Made by a program: the position numbers and the translations under genes. 64,000 nt of DNA, from positions 124,001 to 188,000 of the forward strand of contig NZ_JAMOZL010000009.1 of the NCBI RefSeq assembly GCF_023667495.1, in the 5' to 3' direction. This document shows positions 42,995 through 51,694 of this stretch, one piece after another. The first letter of the stretch is position 1, and each line of letters starts with the position of its first letter. The DNA is from Dyadobacter sp. MSC1_007 (lineage in GTDB: Bacteria > Bacteroidota > Bacteroidia > Cytophagales > Spirosomataceae). The notes beneath the pieces were generated by a model. It saw only the letters and a program-made list of their open reading frames with translations, was not told the DNA's origin and ran no database searches.

Positions 42995-44004
42995 AAGTGG
43001 CCATTCTATCATCGATTGCATGGCGAACGCCGCCCAGGAAATATGGCCCATGGGAGCAGGTCGCATCTCATGTGGCGGAAGGCCTTCATGCCAAAGGCAT
43101 TGAAGTAACACTTTTCGCAACCACCGATTCGGTTACAAATGCCCGGCTGGAGGCCACATGTAAAGTACCCTACGCCGAAGACTTAAACGTCGATCCCAAA
43201 GTGGCAGAGTGCCTGCACATCAGCAACCTTATGGAGAAGGCCGATGAATTCGACATAATCCATAACCATTTTGACTTTTTACCCCTCACTTATTCCAGGT
43301 TGGTCAAGACACCGGTAGTCACCACCATTCACGGTTTTTCTTCTCCGAAAATCTTGGAGGTTTATAAAAAATATAATGCACACACGGCTTATGTTTCGAT
43401 CAGCAATTCCGACCGGAATGCGGGCCTGGATTATATAGCAACGGTGTATAATGGCATTGACAGTGCTGACTTTCCTTTTGAGGCAAATCCGCTGGATTAT
43501 CTTCTTTTTTTCGGAAGGATACATCCCGACAAAGGCACAAGCGAAGCCATCGAAATTGCGCGGCAGACTGGACGTAAACTGGTGATAGCCGGGCTTATCC
43601 AGGATGAGGCCTATTTTGAACAAAAAATAAAGCCCTTCATCGATGATACAGCTGTGGTGTATTATGGCAACGTAGGTCCGCAGGAAAGAAAAATCCTCCT
43701 TGGAAATGCCTTTGCGCTCCTGCATCCGGTCAGCTTCGATGAACCTTTTGGGTTAAGTGTGGCAGAATCGATGTTTTCCGGCACGCCGGTGATCGCCTTC
43801 AACCGTGGTTCAATGCCTGAGCTCATACAGGACAGCAAGACAGGCTTTTTGGTGCGAACCATAGAGGAGGCCATCCAGGCCGTCGGCCGGATCGGCCAGC
43901 TCAACCGATCCGATTGTCGGCGTTGGGCCGAGGCAATGTTTTCAAAAGATAAAATGGTCGAAAGCTATATTGATGTCTACAAAAAAATATTGTCTACTGA
44001 GTAG
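42991..44004 (+). CDS. GT4 family glycosyltransferase
   Basis: A 337-residue GT-B glycosyltransferase with the opening SIAWRTPPRKYGPWEQVASHVAEGL, acceptor-side HNHFDFLPLTYSRL, TTIHGF, FFGRIHPDKGTSEAIEIA and the intact EX7E motif DEPFGLSVAESMFSGTPVIA. Sugar donor is probably a GDP- or UDP-sugar. Its ATG overlaps the stop of the fused GT4 gene (ATGA), so the two are made together. Its own stop overlaps the converging GH130 gene by 11 bases. Together with GH130 chemistry a mannose-based product is plausible but unproven. Confidence 0.9.
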   Translation: MKVAILSSIAWRTPPRKYGPWEQVASHVAEGLHAKGIEVTLFATTDSVTNARLEATCKVPYAEDLNVDPKVAECLHISNLMEKADEFDIIHNHFDFLPLTYSRLVKTPVVTTIHGFSSPKILEVYKKYNAHTAYVSISNSDRNAGLDYIATVYNGIDSADFPFEANPLDYLLFFGRIHPDKGTSEAIEIARQTGRKLVIAGLIQDEAYFEQKIKPFIDDTAVVYYGNVGPQERKILLGNAFALLHPVSFDEPFGLSVAESMFSGTPVIAFNRGSMPELIQDSKTGFLVRTIEEAIQAVGRIGQLNRSDCRRWAEAMFSKDKMVESYIDVYKKILSTE

Positions 44005-45472
44005 CGACATTTTGCGTAAGTGCTGCCAGCAGCTCTTTCAAATCTACGGTCGCGTATGTGGAAGCATAATCGGAAACCGCGTAAGGGATAATGAGCGTAT
44101 CGTTGTGAATGAGTGCTCCGCATGAATAAACCACATTGGGAACGTAGCCTTCCCGTTCCTTTCGATTGGGTACCAGCAGCGGTTGTTCAAGACGCCCGAT
44201 CTCTTTTTGTGGGTTATCTAATTCAAAAAGAGAAGCGCCCAGTACATATTCCCTCATAGGCCCCACGCCATGGGTCAGCACCAGCCAGCCCGCTTCGGTT
44301 TCCAGCGGTGATCCGCAATTCCCGATCTGTACAAATTCCCAGGGATATTTGGGTGACTGAATCATCATCGCCTCACGCCAGATGCTGATATTATCTGAAA
44401 ATGCGATGTAATTATTCACACCGTCGATCCTGCAGAGCATTGCATATCTGCCATTGATTTTTCTCGGAAAAAGCGCCATTCCTTTATTTTGAGCTATTTC
44501 CCCATGTATGGGCAGCACTTTGAAATGGTAAAAATCTTTGGTCATAAGCAACTTGGGCAGGATAGACGTGCCGTCGTAGGCTGTATATGTCGCATAGTAG
44601 ACCAGCTCATTTTTGTCATTTGCAAACTTTACGAAACGTGCGTCTTCAATCCCCCTTTTTTCGGTATCGGCAATCGGGAAGATTACCCGTTCTGAAATAT
44701 CGGTATCAAGAGAAAAATCCATTTCATAATGTGATGAAGCAAGCCACATGATTTCCCGAAGAAAAACATGGCTTTGGGCGTCTATCTCGATTTGCTTTTT
44801 CGTTTCCTCAACATAACGTTTGAGTTCTTCGTAAGTGAATGTTTCCGTGAGTTTCTGCTGAATGACAGGATATGCCGCATTCTCGAAATTCTGCATTTCA
44901 CCTAGTTTGGCCAGGAAGGATTTTTTCTTATAAACGTGGTTGCGCACATGCTCGGGCGCGTTGAGCATGCGGCCTGGTTGCTCGACTACAATCAGGTTAT
45001 TCTCGTCGATGACCGCCGACCTGAACACAATTGAAGAGATATGCCCTTCGCCGGTCGCTCTGAAACTCAGTATGACCCTTTTTTCACCCGGGCCAGTGCG
45101 CGACTGGTCTGGGTCTTCCACAATGGACGGATTGAAAAAAGCCGCAGCTTCGATCGAATATTCCATCGTAAAATAGGCCCCAATCAGCAGTTTTTGGTCA
45201 GTATGTAAGCTATGGGGATCAATCTCCATAACATTCAGCACTGCCGATAACCTTTGAAAGTGCCTTTCAAATATTTTGATAATACTACGGTGACGTTTCG
45301 CATATTTTCGAAATACATTACTCAGCTCCTGCTGCTGCTGTTTTTCGGAGAGATTGAGGATAAGCACTATTAATTGTTTGCTCCTTTCATCGCCACTATA
45401 ATGGAACCTTGCAATAACACGGCTCGAGTCGGGTTGGAAAGTAATCTCTTTCCGGAAAATGTGTACTGACAT
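43994..45472 (-). CDS. GH130 family mannoside phosphorylase or hydrolase
   Basis: A 492-residue protein. The five-bladed propeller domain of family GH130 occupies about residues 190-480; the catalytic aspartate lies in KRGIEDARFVKF near 273, and PWEFVQIGNCGSPLETEAGWLVLTHGVG and YVPNVVYSCGALIHNDTLIIPYA are typical. Most GH130 enzymes phosphorolyse beta-mannosides to mannose 1-phosphate; some hydrolyse beta-1,2-mannosides. The N-terminal 180 residues are a helical extension seen in longer family members. It lacks a signal peptide, so it acts in the cytoplasm. It faces the two GT4 genes tail to tail. Confidence 0.9.
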   Translation of the reverse strand: MSVHIFRKEITFQPDSSRVIARFHYSGDERSKQLIVLILNLSEKQQQQELSNVFRKYAKRHRSIIKIFERHFQRLSAVLNVMEIDPHSLHTDQKLLIGAYFTMEYSIEAAAFFNPSIVEDPDQSRTGPGEKRVILSFRATGEGHISSIVFRSAVIDENNLIVVEQPGRMLNAPEHVRNHVYKKKSFLAKLGEMQNFENAAYPVIQQKLTETFTYEELKRYVEETKKQIEIDAQSHVFLREIMWLASSHYEMDFSLDTDISERVIFPIADTEKRGIEDARFVKFANDKNELVYYATYTAYDGTSILPKLLMTKDFYHFKVLPIHGEIAQNKGMALFPRKINGRYAMLCRIDGVNNYIAFSDNISIWREAMMIQSPKYPWEFVQIGNCGSPLETEAGWLVLTHGVGPMREYVLGASLFELDNPQKEIGRLEQPLLVPNRKEREGYVPNVVYSCGALIHNDTLIIPYAVSDYASTYATVDLKELLAALTQNVATQ

Positions 45473-45915
45473 TGCTTGTTTTTAAACAAGATGAGGCATT
45501 AATTCGGCATACGAGCATGAATCATTGCATTTTATTTCGGACAGGATCATAGTTGGTACCACTCCGCACGCGACAATTTAATGGTACCCTTACTTATCGC
45601 TATTTCCCGAAAATTTCAAACAGCTTCGAGAAGGCGGGCATAGTTTCTCAGTGACTTTTGTAGTGTTGTTTTTTTGCGTCGTCGAGCACAACTTTCCCGT
45701 TTTCGCCCGTAACGTATTCTTAGATTGTGGAATTGACTTTATAAAGGGTGAAGATGAAGAAGCTACACATCAAGTATACTTTATGAAAGTTTTAGGAATA
45801 ATTTAATCTCGACTTCAATAACCAAAGTTTTATTATTACTTTAAAAAGATATTAATCCGCAAAAAATGATCTCGACGGTTAATACCACTAACAGTTGAGA
45901 CTTTGATCATTTGCT
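45473..45915. other. Intergenic, no gene seen
   Basis: A 443-base AT-rich stretch between divergent GH130 and HD-domain genes. It should hold both promoters, but no exact TAnnTTTG box at a good distance is visible. No repeats or RNA gene stand out. Confidence 0.4.
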
Positions 45916-46497
45916 ATGCTAGAATTGACCGAGCGCCAATGGGCGTTGTTTGACTTTGTAAAAGAAATGCATGGCCAGCAGCAACGTAAATATACAGGAG
46001 CGCCCTATTATACCCATTTGTTAAGCGTCGCCGACCGGGTTGAGCCTTACAGGTCCAGCGGTTATGAAACCGAAATAGCGCTTTGTCACGATCTGATCGA
46101 GGACACGGCATGCTCGCTGGCAGATTTGTCAGAGAAGCTGATGAGCCTGGGATATGGTGTGAAGGAGGATGCCGAGATTCTGGCCGGGGTCGATGATCTG
46201 ACTGATAAATATACCCATGAGCGCTATCCGGATCTCAACCGTGCCCAGCGTAAGCAGCTCGAAGGTTTAAGGATCATCACTTCCAGGCCCACCGCTCAAA
46301 CGGTCAAGTACGCAGACATTATCGATAACATCACTTCGGTGGCAGAACATGACCCTGGCTTTGCACGTGTGTACGCGCGTGAGATCGACGGCTACTTGTG
46401 GCAAATCGATAAAGGCAACAGTGCGCTTTACGCTGCATGCTGCGCTTTATTTATCGATATCAAAGGCAGGCTGGGGCTGACTGCTAGCGCTATATAA
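45916..46497 (+). CDS. SpoT/MESH1-like HD-domain phosphohydrolase
   Basis: A 193-residue stand-alone HD hydrolase. The metal-binding set is H34 in YYTHLLSVAD, H58-D59 in LCHDLIEDT and D134 in VKYADIIDN, with E62-D63 after the HD pair. This arrangement (QRKYTGAPYYTH, then HDLIEDT) is that of the RelA/SpoT hydrolase branch, which includes the ppGpp hydrolase MESH1. No synthetase, TGS or ACT domains are present. Hydrolysis of (p)ppGpp or of a related nucleotide is a fair inference, not proven. It converges on infB across a bidirectional terminator that begins in its stop codon. Confidence 0.85.
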   Translation: MLELTERQWALFDFVKEMHGQQQRKYTGAPYYTHLLSVADRVEPYRSSGYETEIALCHDLIEDTACSLADLSEKLMSLGYGVKEDAEILAGVDDLTDKYTHERYPDLNRAQRKQLEGLRIITSRPTAQTVKYADIIDNITSVAEHDPGFARVYAREIDGYLWQIDKGNSALYAACCALFIDIKGRLGLTASAI

Positions 46498-46538
46498 AAC
46501 AAGCAAGCCCGCACCAAAGGCGCGGGCTTGCTTGTTTT
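46496..46538. terminator. Bidirectional terminator between the HD gene and infB
   Basis: A perfect 17-bp stem (46496-46512 with 46522-46538) and a 9-base loop, with A-run and T-run flanks. The left arm starts inside the TAA of the HD gene. Confidence 0.93.
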
Positions 46539-46556
46539 ATGCTGTGAAAAGAGATC

Positions 46557-49500
46557 TTACAATGTTCTCTTCACTTCTCTAAGTTCGAAACTTTCGATGA
46601 TATCGCCGATTTCGATGTCGTTGTAGTTTTTCACACTCAAACCACATTCGTAACCATTTTTCACTTCCTGAACATCGTCTTTGTAACGTTTCAGCGAGTC
46701 AATCTCACCGGTGTAAAGGACGATACCGTCACGTACCACGCGGATTTTGTTATTACGCTTCACATAACCATCTGTCACGTAACATCCGGCGATCGTGCCA
46801 ATGCGGCTGATCTTGAAGACTTCTCTGATCTCGATATTTCCGGTGATGATCTCTTCGATGGTCGGAGCAAGCATACCAGTCATCGCATCTTTGATCTCGT
46901 CGATCGCCTGGTAAATAACCGAGTAGTGACGGATTTCGATTTGATCCTGCTCTGCCATTTTCTTCGCATTCGCGGAAGGACGAACCTGGAATCCTACGAT
47001 AATCGCATCAGAAGCAATCGCAAGGTTTACATCGGATTCGGAAATCTGTCCTACCGCCTTGTGAATGATATTGACCTGAACTTCCGATGTTGATAGTTGC
47101 AATAATGAATCCGAAAGTGCTTCTACTGATCCATCCACGTCACCTTTCACAATCAGGTTCAATTCACGGAAGCTGCCAATCGCCTTACGACGACCAATTT
47201 CTTCCAGTGTAATATGTTTACGCGTCCTGATCGACTGCTCTCGCTGGATCTGCTCACGTTTTGTTGCGATATCACGCGCATCACGCTCATTTTCGAATAC
47301 GTTGAAACGATCACCCGCCTGTGGCGCCCCGTTTAGTCCGAGCAACTGAACCGGCATGGAAGGACCAGCTGTTTTAAGCTTTCTTCCAAGATAATCCGTC
47401 ATCGCTTTTACCTTACCGAAATGCGCACCGGCCAAGACCACATCACCTACTTTCAATGTTCCGGTTTGAACCAGGATCGTTGTAACGTATCCGCGTCCTT
47501 TATCCAGGGAAGCTTCCACCACGGTTCCCATCGCACGACGGTCCGGATTGGCTTTCAGGTCCAGCAATTCTGCTTCAAGCAATACCTTTTCAAGCAATTC
47601 GTCGATACCAAGTCCTGATTTGGATGAGATTTCCTGAGTCTGGTATTTACCACCCCATTCTTCTACCAAAAGGTTCATATTGGCAAGTTCCTCGCGAATC
47701 TTTTCAGTATTAGCGCCTGGCTTATCCACTTTGCTGAATGCAAACACGATAGGTACCCCGGCTACTTGCGCGTGGTTGATCGCCTCACGTGTCTGCGGCA
47801 TAACGCTGTCGTCTGCTGCGATCACGATAATAACCACGTCGGTTACTTTGGCACCACGGGCACGCATCGCTGTAAATGCTTCGTGACCCGGTGTATCAAG
47901 GAACGTTACTTGTTTACCTGTTTTTGTTTTCACACTGTAAGCCCCGATGTGCTGGGTAATACCCCCTGCTTCTCCGCTGGCTACGTTTTCCTGACGGATG
48001 TAGTCAAGTAGTGATGTTTTACCATGGTCAACGTGACCCATAATCGTCACGATCGGCGCTCTTTCTTTCAGGCTTTCTTCATCATCGACTTCTTCCTGAA
48101 CATCGTTCTGCACTTCTTCTTCGGCAGAAATGAATGCTACCTCAAAACCAAATTCGTCAGCGATGAATGTGATTGCTTCCGCGTCCAGACGCTGATTGAT
48201 GGATACAAACATACCCATGCTCATGCAAACCGAGATGACTTCCTGTACGGTCACGTCCATCAACGACGCAAGGTCGTTGGCAGATACGAACTCGGTTACG
48301 CGCAATACTTTTGTTTCTTCCTCTCCAAAGCCATTCGGATCGTTCTGATCGGCTCTGTCGCGGCGGCGGGCGCCTTTTCCTCTGGCCATATTTTTGGTGT
48401 TACCACCGCCCATACGAGCCATTGTTGCCTTAATATTGTCGGATACTTCCTTGTCAGAGACTTCCTCGCGTCTGCCTCCCCTGCGGTTGTTACCGGTATT
48501 GCTACTGTTGGTGTTACGATTGTTTGGACCTTGTCCGGTTCTGTTTGGCGGATTGGTCGTCGTTCCAGGCGTGGTGGTTCCCGTTGCCGGTGTAGCCGGC
48601 CTGGTACGGTTTGTCGTGTCAGCTGAACCTCCGGCGGCCGGTGTTGCAGTTGTCGCCGGGCGGGTTTCGCCTGGTGCAGCAGCCCCATCACGGATCCGTT
48701 TTCTTTTACGGCGGCGTTTTTTGTCAGCGGCATTGTCGCTGGATGCTACCGGGTCCTTTTTCTTAACTTTATCTGATGGTAGTTCGATTTTTCCAACTAC
48801 ACGAAGACCTCTCAATTGCTCTCCACGTGCTTCGATGAGCTCGGATTCTCCGCTAGGTTCTTCCGGCGTATTGACAGCGCCTGTGGCGGCGGGTTCTGTC
48901 GCAGGGGCAGGACTGGTGGCAGTAGCAACCGCTTCTTGCTTTGGTTGAACAGGATCTGGCGTTGCCACAGTCGGTTCAGGCGCCTTAGGCTCCTCACTTA
49001 CCGGTACCTGCTGGGCCGCTACCGGCTCGGATGGCGCTGGTGTTTCCTTAGCAGGAGCTTCCACTGGCGTTTCTTTCACTGGCTCTGGCTGCACTGCAAC
49101 CGGCTCTGGTTTGGGTTCTTCTTTTACCGGCGCGGCAGCTGGGGCCACTTCCTTAGGTTCGGAGACGGCTTCCTTGGGAGCCTCAGCCTTAGGCTCTTCG
49201 GCAGCAGCCGGAGGTGTAGCAGGTGAAGCTGGCCGTTTTGCGTCCAAATCTATCTTTCCTACTACCTTGATACCAGGTAATTTGTTTTCAAATGCAGGTT
49301 GTGATGCAGTCTCAGAAGGTTTTTCTTCAATCTCAGGCTTTTCTTCAACTTTTGGGGCATTACGGAAATAGAGAATTCCTTCAACGTCACTTTTGACTTT
49401 CTCTTCCTTTGCTTCAACCGGGGCCTCCACAGCGGGAGCCGGCTTCTGCGATAAGGAAGATCTCAATTCATTGGATTTGAAATCTTTCGCTAGAAACTCA

Positions 49501-49640
49501 ATTTGATCGGCATTAATTTTGGTATTCGGGTTAGTCTCCACCTTATACCCTTTGGCAGACAGATGATCCACGATCGTAGTAATTCCCACGTTGAGGATCC
49601 GTGCCACTTGGCTAAGGCGCATCATTTTATCTTCTGCCAT
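46557..49640 (-). CDS. infB: Translation initiation factor IF-2
   Basis: IF-2 brings fMet-tRNA to the 30S subunit and promotes subunit joining with GTP. The 1027-residue protein has an IF2_N helix-turn-helix (about 1-55), a long low-complexity region rich in Pro, Ala, Glu and Thr (about 60-450), a second IF2_N-like segment, and the G domain with GHVDHGKT near 534, DTPGHEAF near 582 and the G4 motif. The beta-barrel and C2 initiator-tRNA domains follow. The G4 motif reads SKVD rather than NKxD. It is the last gene of the rimP-nusA-infB operon, 71 bases after nusA. Length is normal for Bacteroidota. Confidence 0.98.
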   Translation of the reverse strand: MAEDKMMRLSQVARILNVGITTIVDHLSAKGYKVETNPNTKINADQIEFLAKDFKSNELRSSLSQKPAPAVEAPVEAKEEKVKSDVEGILYFRNAPKVEEKPEIEEKPSETASQPAFENKLPGIKVVGKIDLDAKRPASPATPPAAAEEPKAEAPKEAVSEPKEVAPAAAPVKEEPKPEPVAVQPEPVKETPVEAPAKETPAPSEPVAAQQVPVSEEPKAPEPTVATPDPVQPKQEAVATATSPAPATEPAATGAVNTPEEPSGESELIEARGEQLRGLRVVGKIELPSDKVKKKDPVASSDNAADKKRRRKRKRIRDGAAAPGETRPATTATPAAGGSADTTNRTRPATPATGTTTPGTTTNPPNRTGQGPNNRNTNSSNTGNNRRGGRREEVSDKEVSDNIKATMARMGGGNTKNMARGKGARRRDRADQNDPNGFGEEETKVLRVTEFVSANDLASLMDVTVQEVISVCMSMGMFVSINQRLDAEAITFIADEFGFEVAFISAEEEVQNDVQEEVDDEESLKERAPIVTIMGHVDHGKTSLLDYIRQENVASGEAGGITQHIGAYSVKTKTGKQVTFLDTPGHEAFTAMRARGAKVTDVVIIVIAADDSVMPQTREAINHAQVAGVPIVFAFSKVDKPGANTEKIREELANMNLLVEEWGGKYQTQEISSKSGLGIDELLEKVLLEAELLDLKANPDRRAMGTVVEASLDKGRGYVTTILVQTGTLKVGDVVLAGAHFGKVKAMTDYLGRKLKTAGPSMPVQLLGLNGAPQAGDRFNVFENERDARDIATKREQIQREQSIRTRKHITLEEIGRRKAIGSFRELNLIVKGDVDGSVEALSDSLLQLSTSEVQVNIIHKAVGQISESDVNLAIASDAIIVGFQVRPSANAKKMAEQDQIEIRHYSVIYQAIDEIKDAMTGMLAPTIEEIITGNIEIREVFKISRIGTIAGCYVTDGYVKRNNKIRVVRDGIVLYTGEIDSLKRYKDDVQEVKNGYECGLSVKNYNDIEIGDIIESFELREVKRTL

Positions 49641-49711
49641 ATTAGCAATTTAGTAGAATAAGTTTTTGCATTGTATGCAAAACCGGCTGTGCGCCGGTTC
49701 CGCGGTTTTTA

Positions 49712-50953
49712 TTACTCAAATTCTTTCCGCAGGATATCCAGAACTTCTTCGACTGTTGCTTCTTCGAGGTCGGTTCTTCTTACCAGCTCTTCTTTGTTGA
49801 GCGCCAGCACGCTTTTGGCTGTGTCCAGACCAATTTTGTGCAGCTCGTCGATGATCCATTCGTCGATCTCATCAGAGAACTCGGTCAAATCGACGTCTTC
49901 GTCATTTTGTTCTTCTATATCGCGGAATACATCTATTTCCATTCCTACCAGTTTACCGGCCAGCTTGATGTTCTGTCCGCCTTTACCAATAGCAAGTGAT
50001 ACCTGATCAGGTTTTAGGAAAACGGATACGCGTTTGGCGTCGCGGTCGATCTGCATGGAGCTTACTTTCGCAGGGCTCAGCGCGCGGCTGATCAGCAGTT
50101 CCAGGTTATCGGTGTAGTTGATAACGTCGATGTTCTCATTGCCGAGCTCGCGGACGATCGAATGGATGCGGGATCCTTTCATACCTACGCAGGCACCCAC
50201 CGGGTCGATCCTGTCGTCGTAGGACTCAACAGCAACTTTTGCTCTCTCCCCTGGTTCACGAACAACTTTTCTAACCGAAATGATTCCATCATAGATTTCA
50301 GGAATCTCCACTTCAAAGAGTCTTTCCAGAAAAACAGGAGAGGTCCTTGACAATGTGATCTTGGGTGATCCGTTATTCATCTCCACTTTATGGATCACCG
50401 ATTTTACCGATTCTCCCTTACGGAAACGATCTTTTGAAATCTGTTCAGTGCGTGGCAGCGAGAGTTCATTCCCTTCCGAATCAACGATGATCACTTCGTG
50501 TCTCAACGTCTGATAAACTTCGCCGGTGATCATTTCGCCCACCTGATCCTTGTATTTTTCGAACATGATTTCTTTTTCCATGTCCTTAATTTTCTGGATC
50601 AGCGTCTGACGGGCTGTTTGCACCAGCCTGCGGCCGAATTCAACGAGCTTTACTTCTTCGGCTACTTCTTCACCTACTTCAAAGTCACTTTGAATCCTGC
50701 GTGCCTCTGCGAGTGGGATTTTGTTGTAGTCCCAGATATCTTCGGAGTTGTCATCGACAATCTCCCGGGTACGCCACATTTCAAGGTCACCGCTTTCAGG
50801 GTTGATGATTACGTCAAAATTGTCATCGGTGCCGTATTTCTTGCGAATCATAGTACGAAATACCTCTTCCAAAACACTGATCATCGTGGGACGATCTATG
50901 TTCTTAGAGCTTGCGAACTCCGCGAATGATTCAATTAATATTCCGCTATCCAT
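49712..50953 (-). CDS. nusA: Transcription termination/antitermination protein NusA
   Basis: NusA binds RNA polymerase and nascent RNA, and modulates pausing, termination and antitermination. The 413-residue protein has the N-terminal polymerase-binding domain (about 1-130), the S1 domain (about 135-205), KH1 and KH2 (about 215-350, with VGACVGMKGSRIHSIVREL and LAIGKGGQNIKLAGKL). A short acidic linker leads into one C-terminal helix-hairpin-helix-like unit. The two AR repeats of enterobacterial NusA are not present, as usual outside that group. It lies between rimP and infB, the classic order. Confidence 0.98.
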   Translation of the reverse strand: MDSGILIESFAEFASSKNIDRPTMISVLEEVFRTMIRKKYGTDDNFDVIINPESGDLEMWRTREIVDDNSEDIWDYNKIPLAEARRIQSDFEVGEEVAEEVKLVEFGRRLVQTARQTLIQKIKDMEKEIMFEKYKDQVGEMITGEVYQTLRHEVIIVDSEGNELSLPRTEQISKDRFRKGESVKSVIHKVEMNNGSPKITLSRTSPVFLERLFEVEIPEIYDGIISVRKVVREPGERAKVAVESYDDRIDPVGACVGMKGSRIHSIVRELGNENIDVINYTDNLELLISRALSPAKVSSMQIDRDAKRVSVFLKPDQVSLAIGKGGQNIKLAGKLVGMEIDVFRDIEEQNDEDVDLTEFSDEIDEWIIDELHKIGLDTAKSVLALNKEELVRRTDLEEATVEEVLDILRKEFE

Positions 50954-51041
50954 TGCTATGTAAAAGAATATTTGCTGATACTAAGTTATACATATTATAT
51001 AATTGATCGCAACCCCGGATCGTTGATCGGGTATTGCAAGT

Positions 51042-51524
51042 CTATTTAAAAGAGATCTCGATCAATGCTTTGGAGACATCATTCAGATCGATCTGCCGCA
51101 CCAGGGACGCTTCATCTACTGCGACCTTTGCCTTTTTCTTGGGCGCTGGCAACTGAATGATAATATTTTCTTCATTTGCCTCTGACAGGCTTCCTTGTAG
51201 CACTTCGCCGTTTTTCAGCGTAATCTTAAGGTTTCTGCCCAGGTTCTTCTTATACTGGCGGGGCAAAATCAAAGGCTGGTCCAGCCCGGGAGAGGAAACC
51301 TCTAGTGTGTACGCTTCTGTGAATACTTCCAGTTCTTCCAGCTGTTTGGCCAGCCTCCTGCTGATAGAGGTGCACTGTTGTATGGTAATGCCTTCGTCGC
51401 TGTCAACAAGAATAGTAACCTTTTGGCTCACTTTGGATGGCTTGATGATGATATCTATCAAAAAACAATCGCCATCTTCCAGGAGTGGGGCCAGCAAAAC
51501 TTCTAAATGCTCCTTAACGGTCAT
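51042..51524 (-). CDS. rimP: Ribosome maturation factor RimP
   Basis: RimP binds free 30S subunits and helps late assembly around S19. The 160-residue protein has the N-terminal alpha/beta domain (EHLEVLLAPLLEDGDCFLIDI, DEGITIQQCTSISRRLAKQLE) and ends the first domain with the family motif YTLEVSSPGLDQPL. An SH3-like C-terminal domain (about 90-160) follows. It is the first gene of the operon with nusA and infB. The leader contains a consensus promoter and a terminator-like hairpin. Confidence 0.96.
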   Translation of the reverse strand: MTVKEHLEVLLAPLLEDGDCFLIDIIIKPSKVSQKVTILVDSDEGITIQQCTSISRRLAKQLEELEVFTEAYTLEVSSPGLDQPLILPRQYKKNLGRNLKITLKNGEVLQGSLSEANEENIIIQLPAPKKKAKVAVDEASLVRQIDLNDVSKALIEISFK

Positions 51525-51542
51525 GTATGATTTACTACAAAT

Positions 51543-51566
51543 AAAAAAGGGGATTTAAGCCCCCCT
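51543..51566 (-). promoter_or_regulatory. Terminator-like hairpin (attenuator candidate) in the rimP leader
   Basis: Read on the minus strand: GGGG (within 51560-51565), loop CTTAAAT, CCCC (51549-51552), then six T (51543-51548), ending 18 bases before the rimP ATG. It lies downstream of the predicted start site near 51589. No minus-strand gene lies upstream that would need it as an ordinary terminator. Control of a rimP-nusA-infB operon by early termination would fit known NusA autoregulation. Confidence 0.7.
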
Positions 51567-51595
51567 CAATCAATCGATCAAAATAGAATTGGATG

Positions 51596-51627
51596 CAAAT
51601 ATAAAACTATTTTATCATTTCTACAAA
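51596..51627 (-). promoter_or_regulatory. Promoter of the rimP-nusA-infB operon
   Basis: On the minus strand, TTTG (51624-51627), 20 bases, then TATATTTG (51596-51603). Both elements match the Bacteroidota consensus, with normal spacing. The start site should be near 51589, leaving a leader of about 65 bases. Confidence 0.8.
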
Positions 51628-51663
51628 CTTGGAGCAATGTCTTCCAAATCCGCATCCTTCTCC

Positions 51664-51671
51664 TATTTTTG
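51664..51671 (+). promoter_or_regulatory. -7 element for the endonuclease/phosphatase-fold gene
   Basis: TATTTTTG matches TAnnTTTG exactly and lies 23 bases before ATG 51695. This argues against the longer frame that starts at 51629, because the promoter would then be inside the gene. Confidence 0.6.
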
Positions 51672-51694
51672 CAAAAAAACGGATTTTTCGATCG

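Noticed and set aside
48024..48948. Plus-strand frames of 200 and 184 codons opposite infB
   Set aside because: They are produced by the Pro/Ala/Thr-rich linker of IF-2 read backwards; repetitive valine/arginine content and no start signals.
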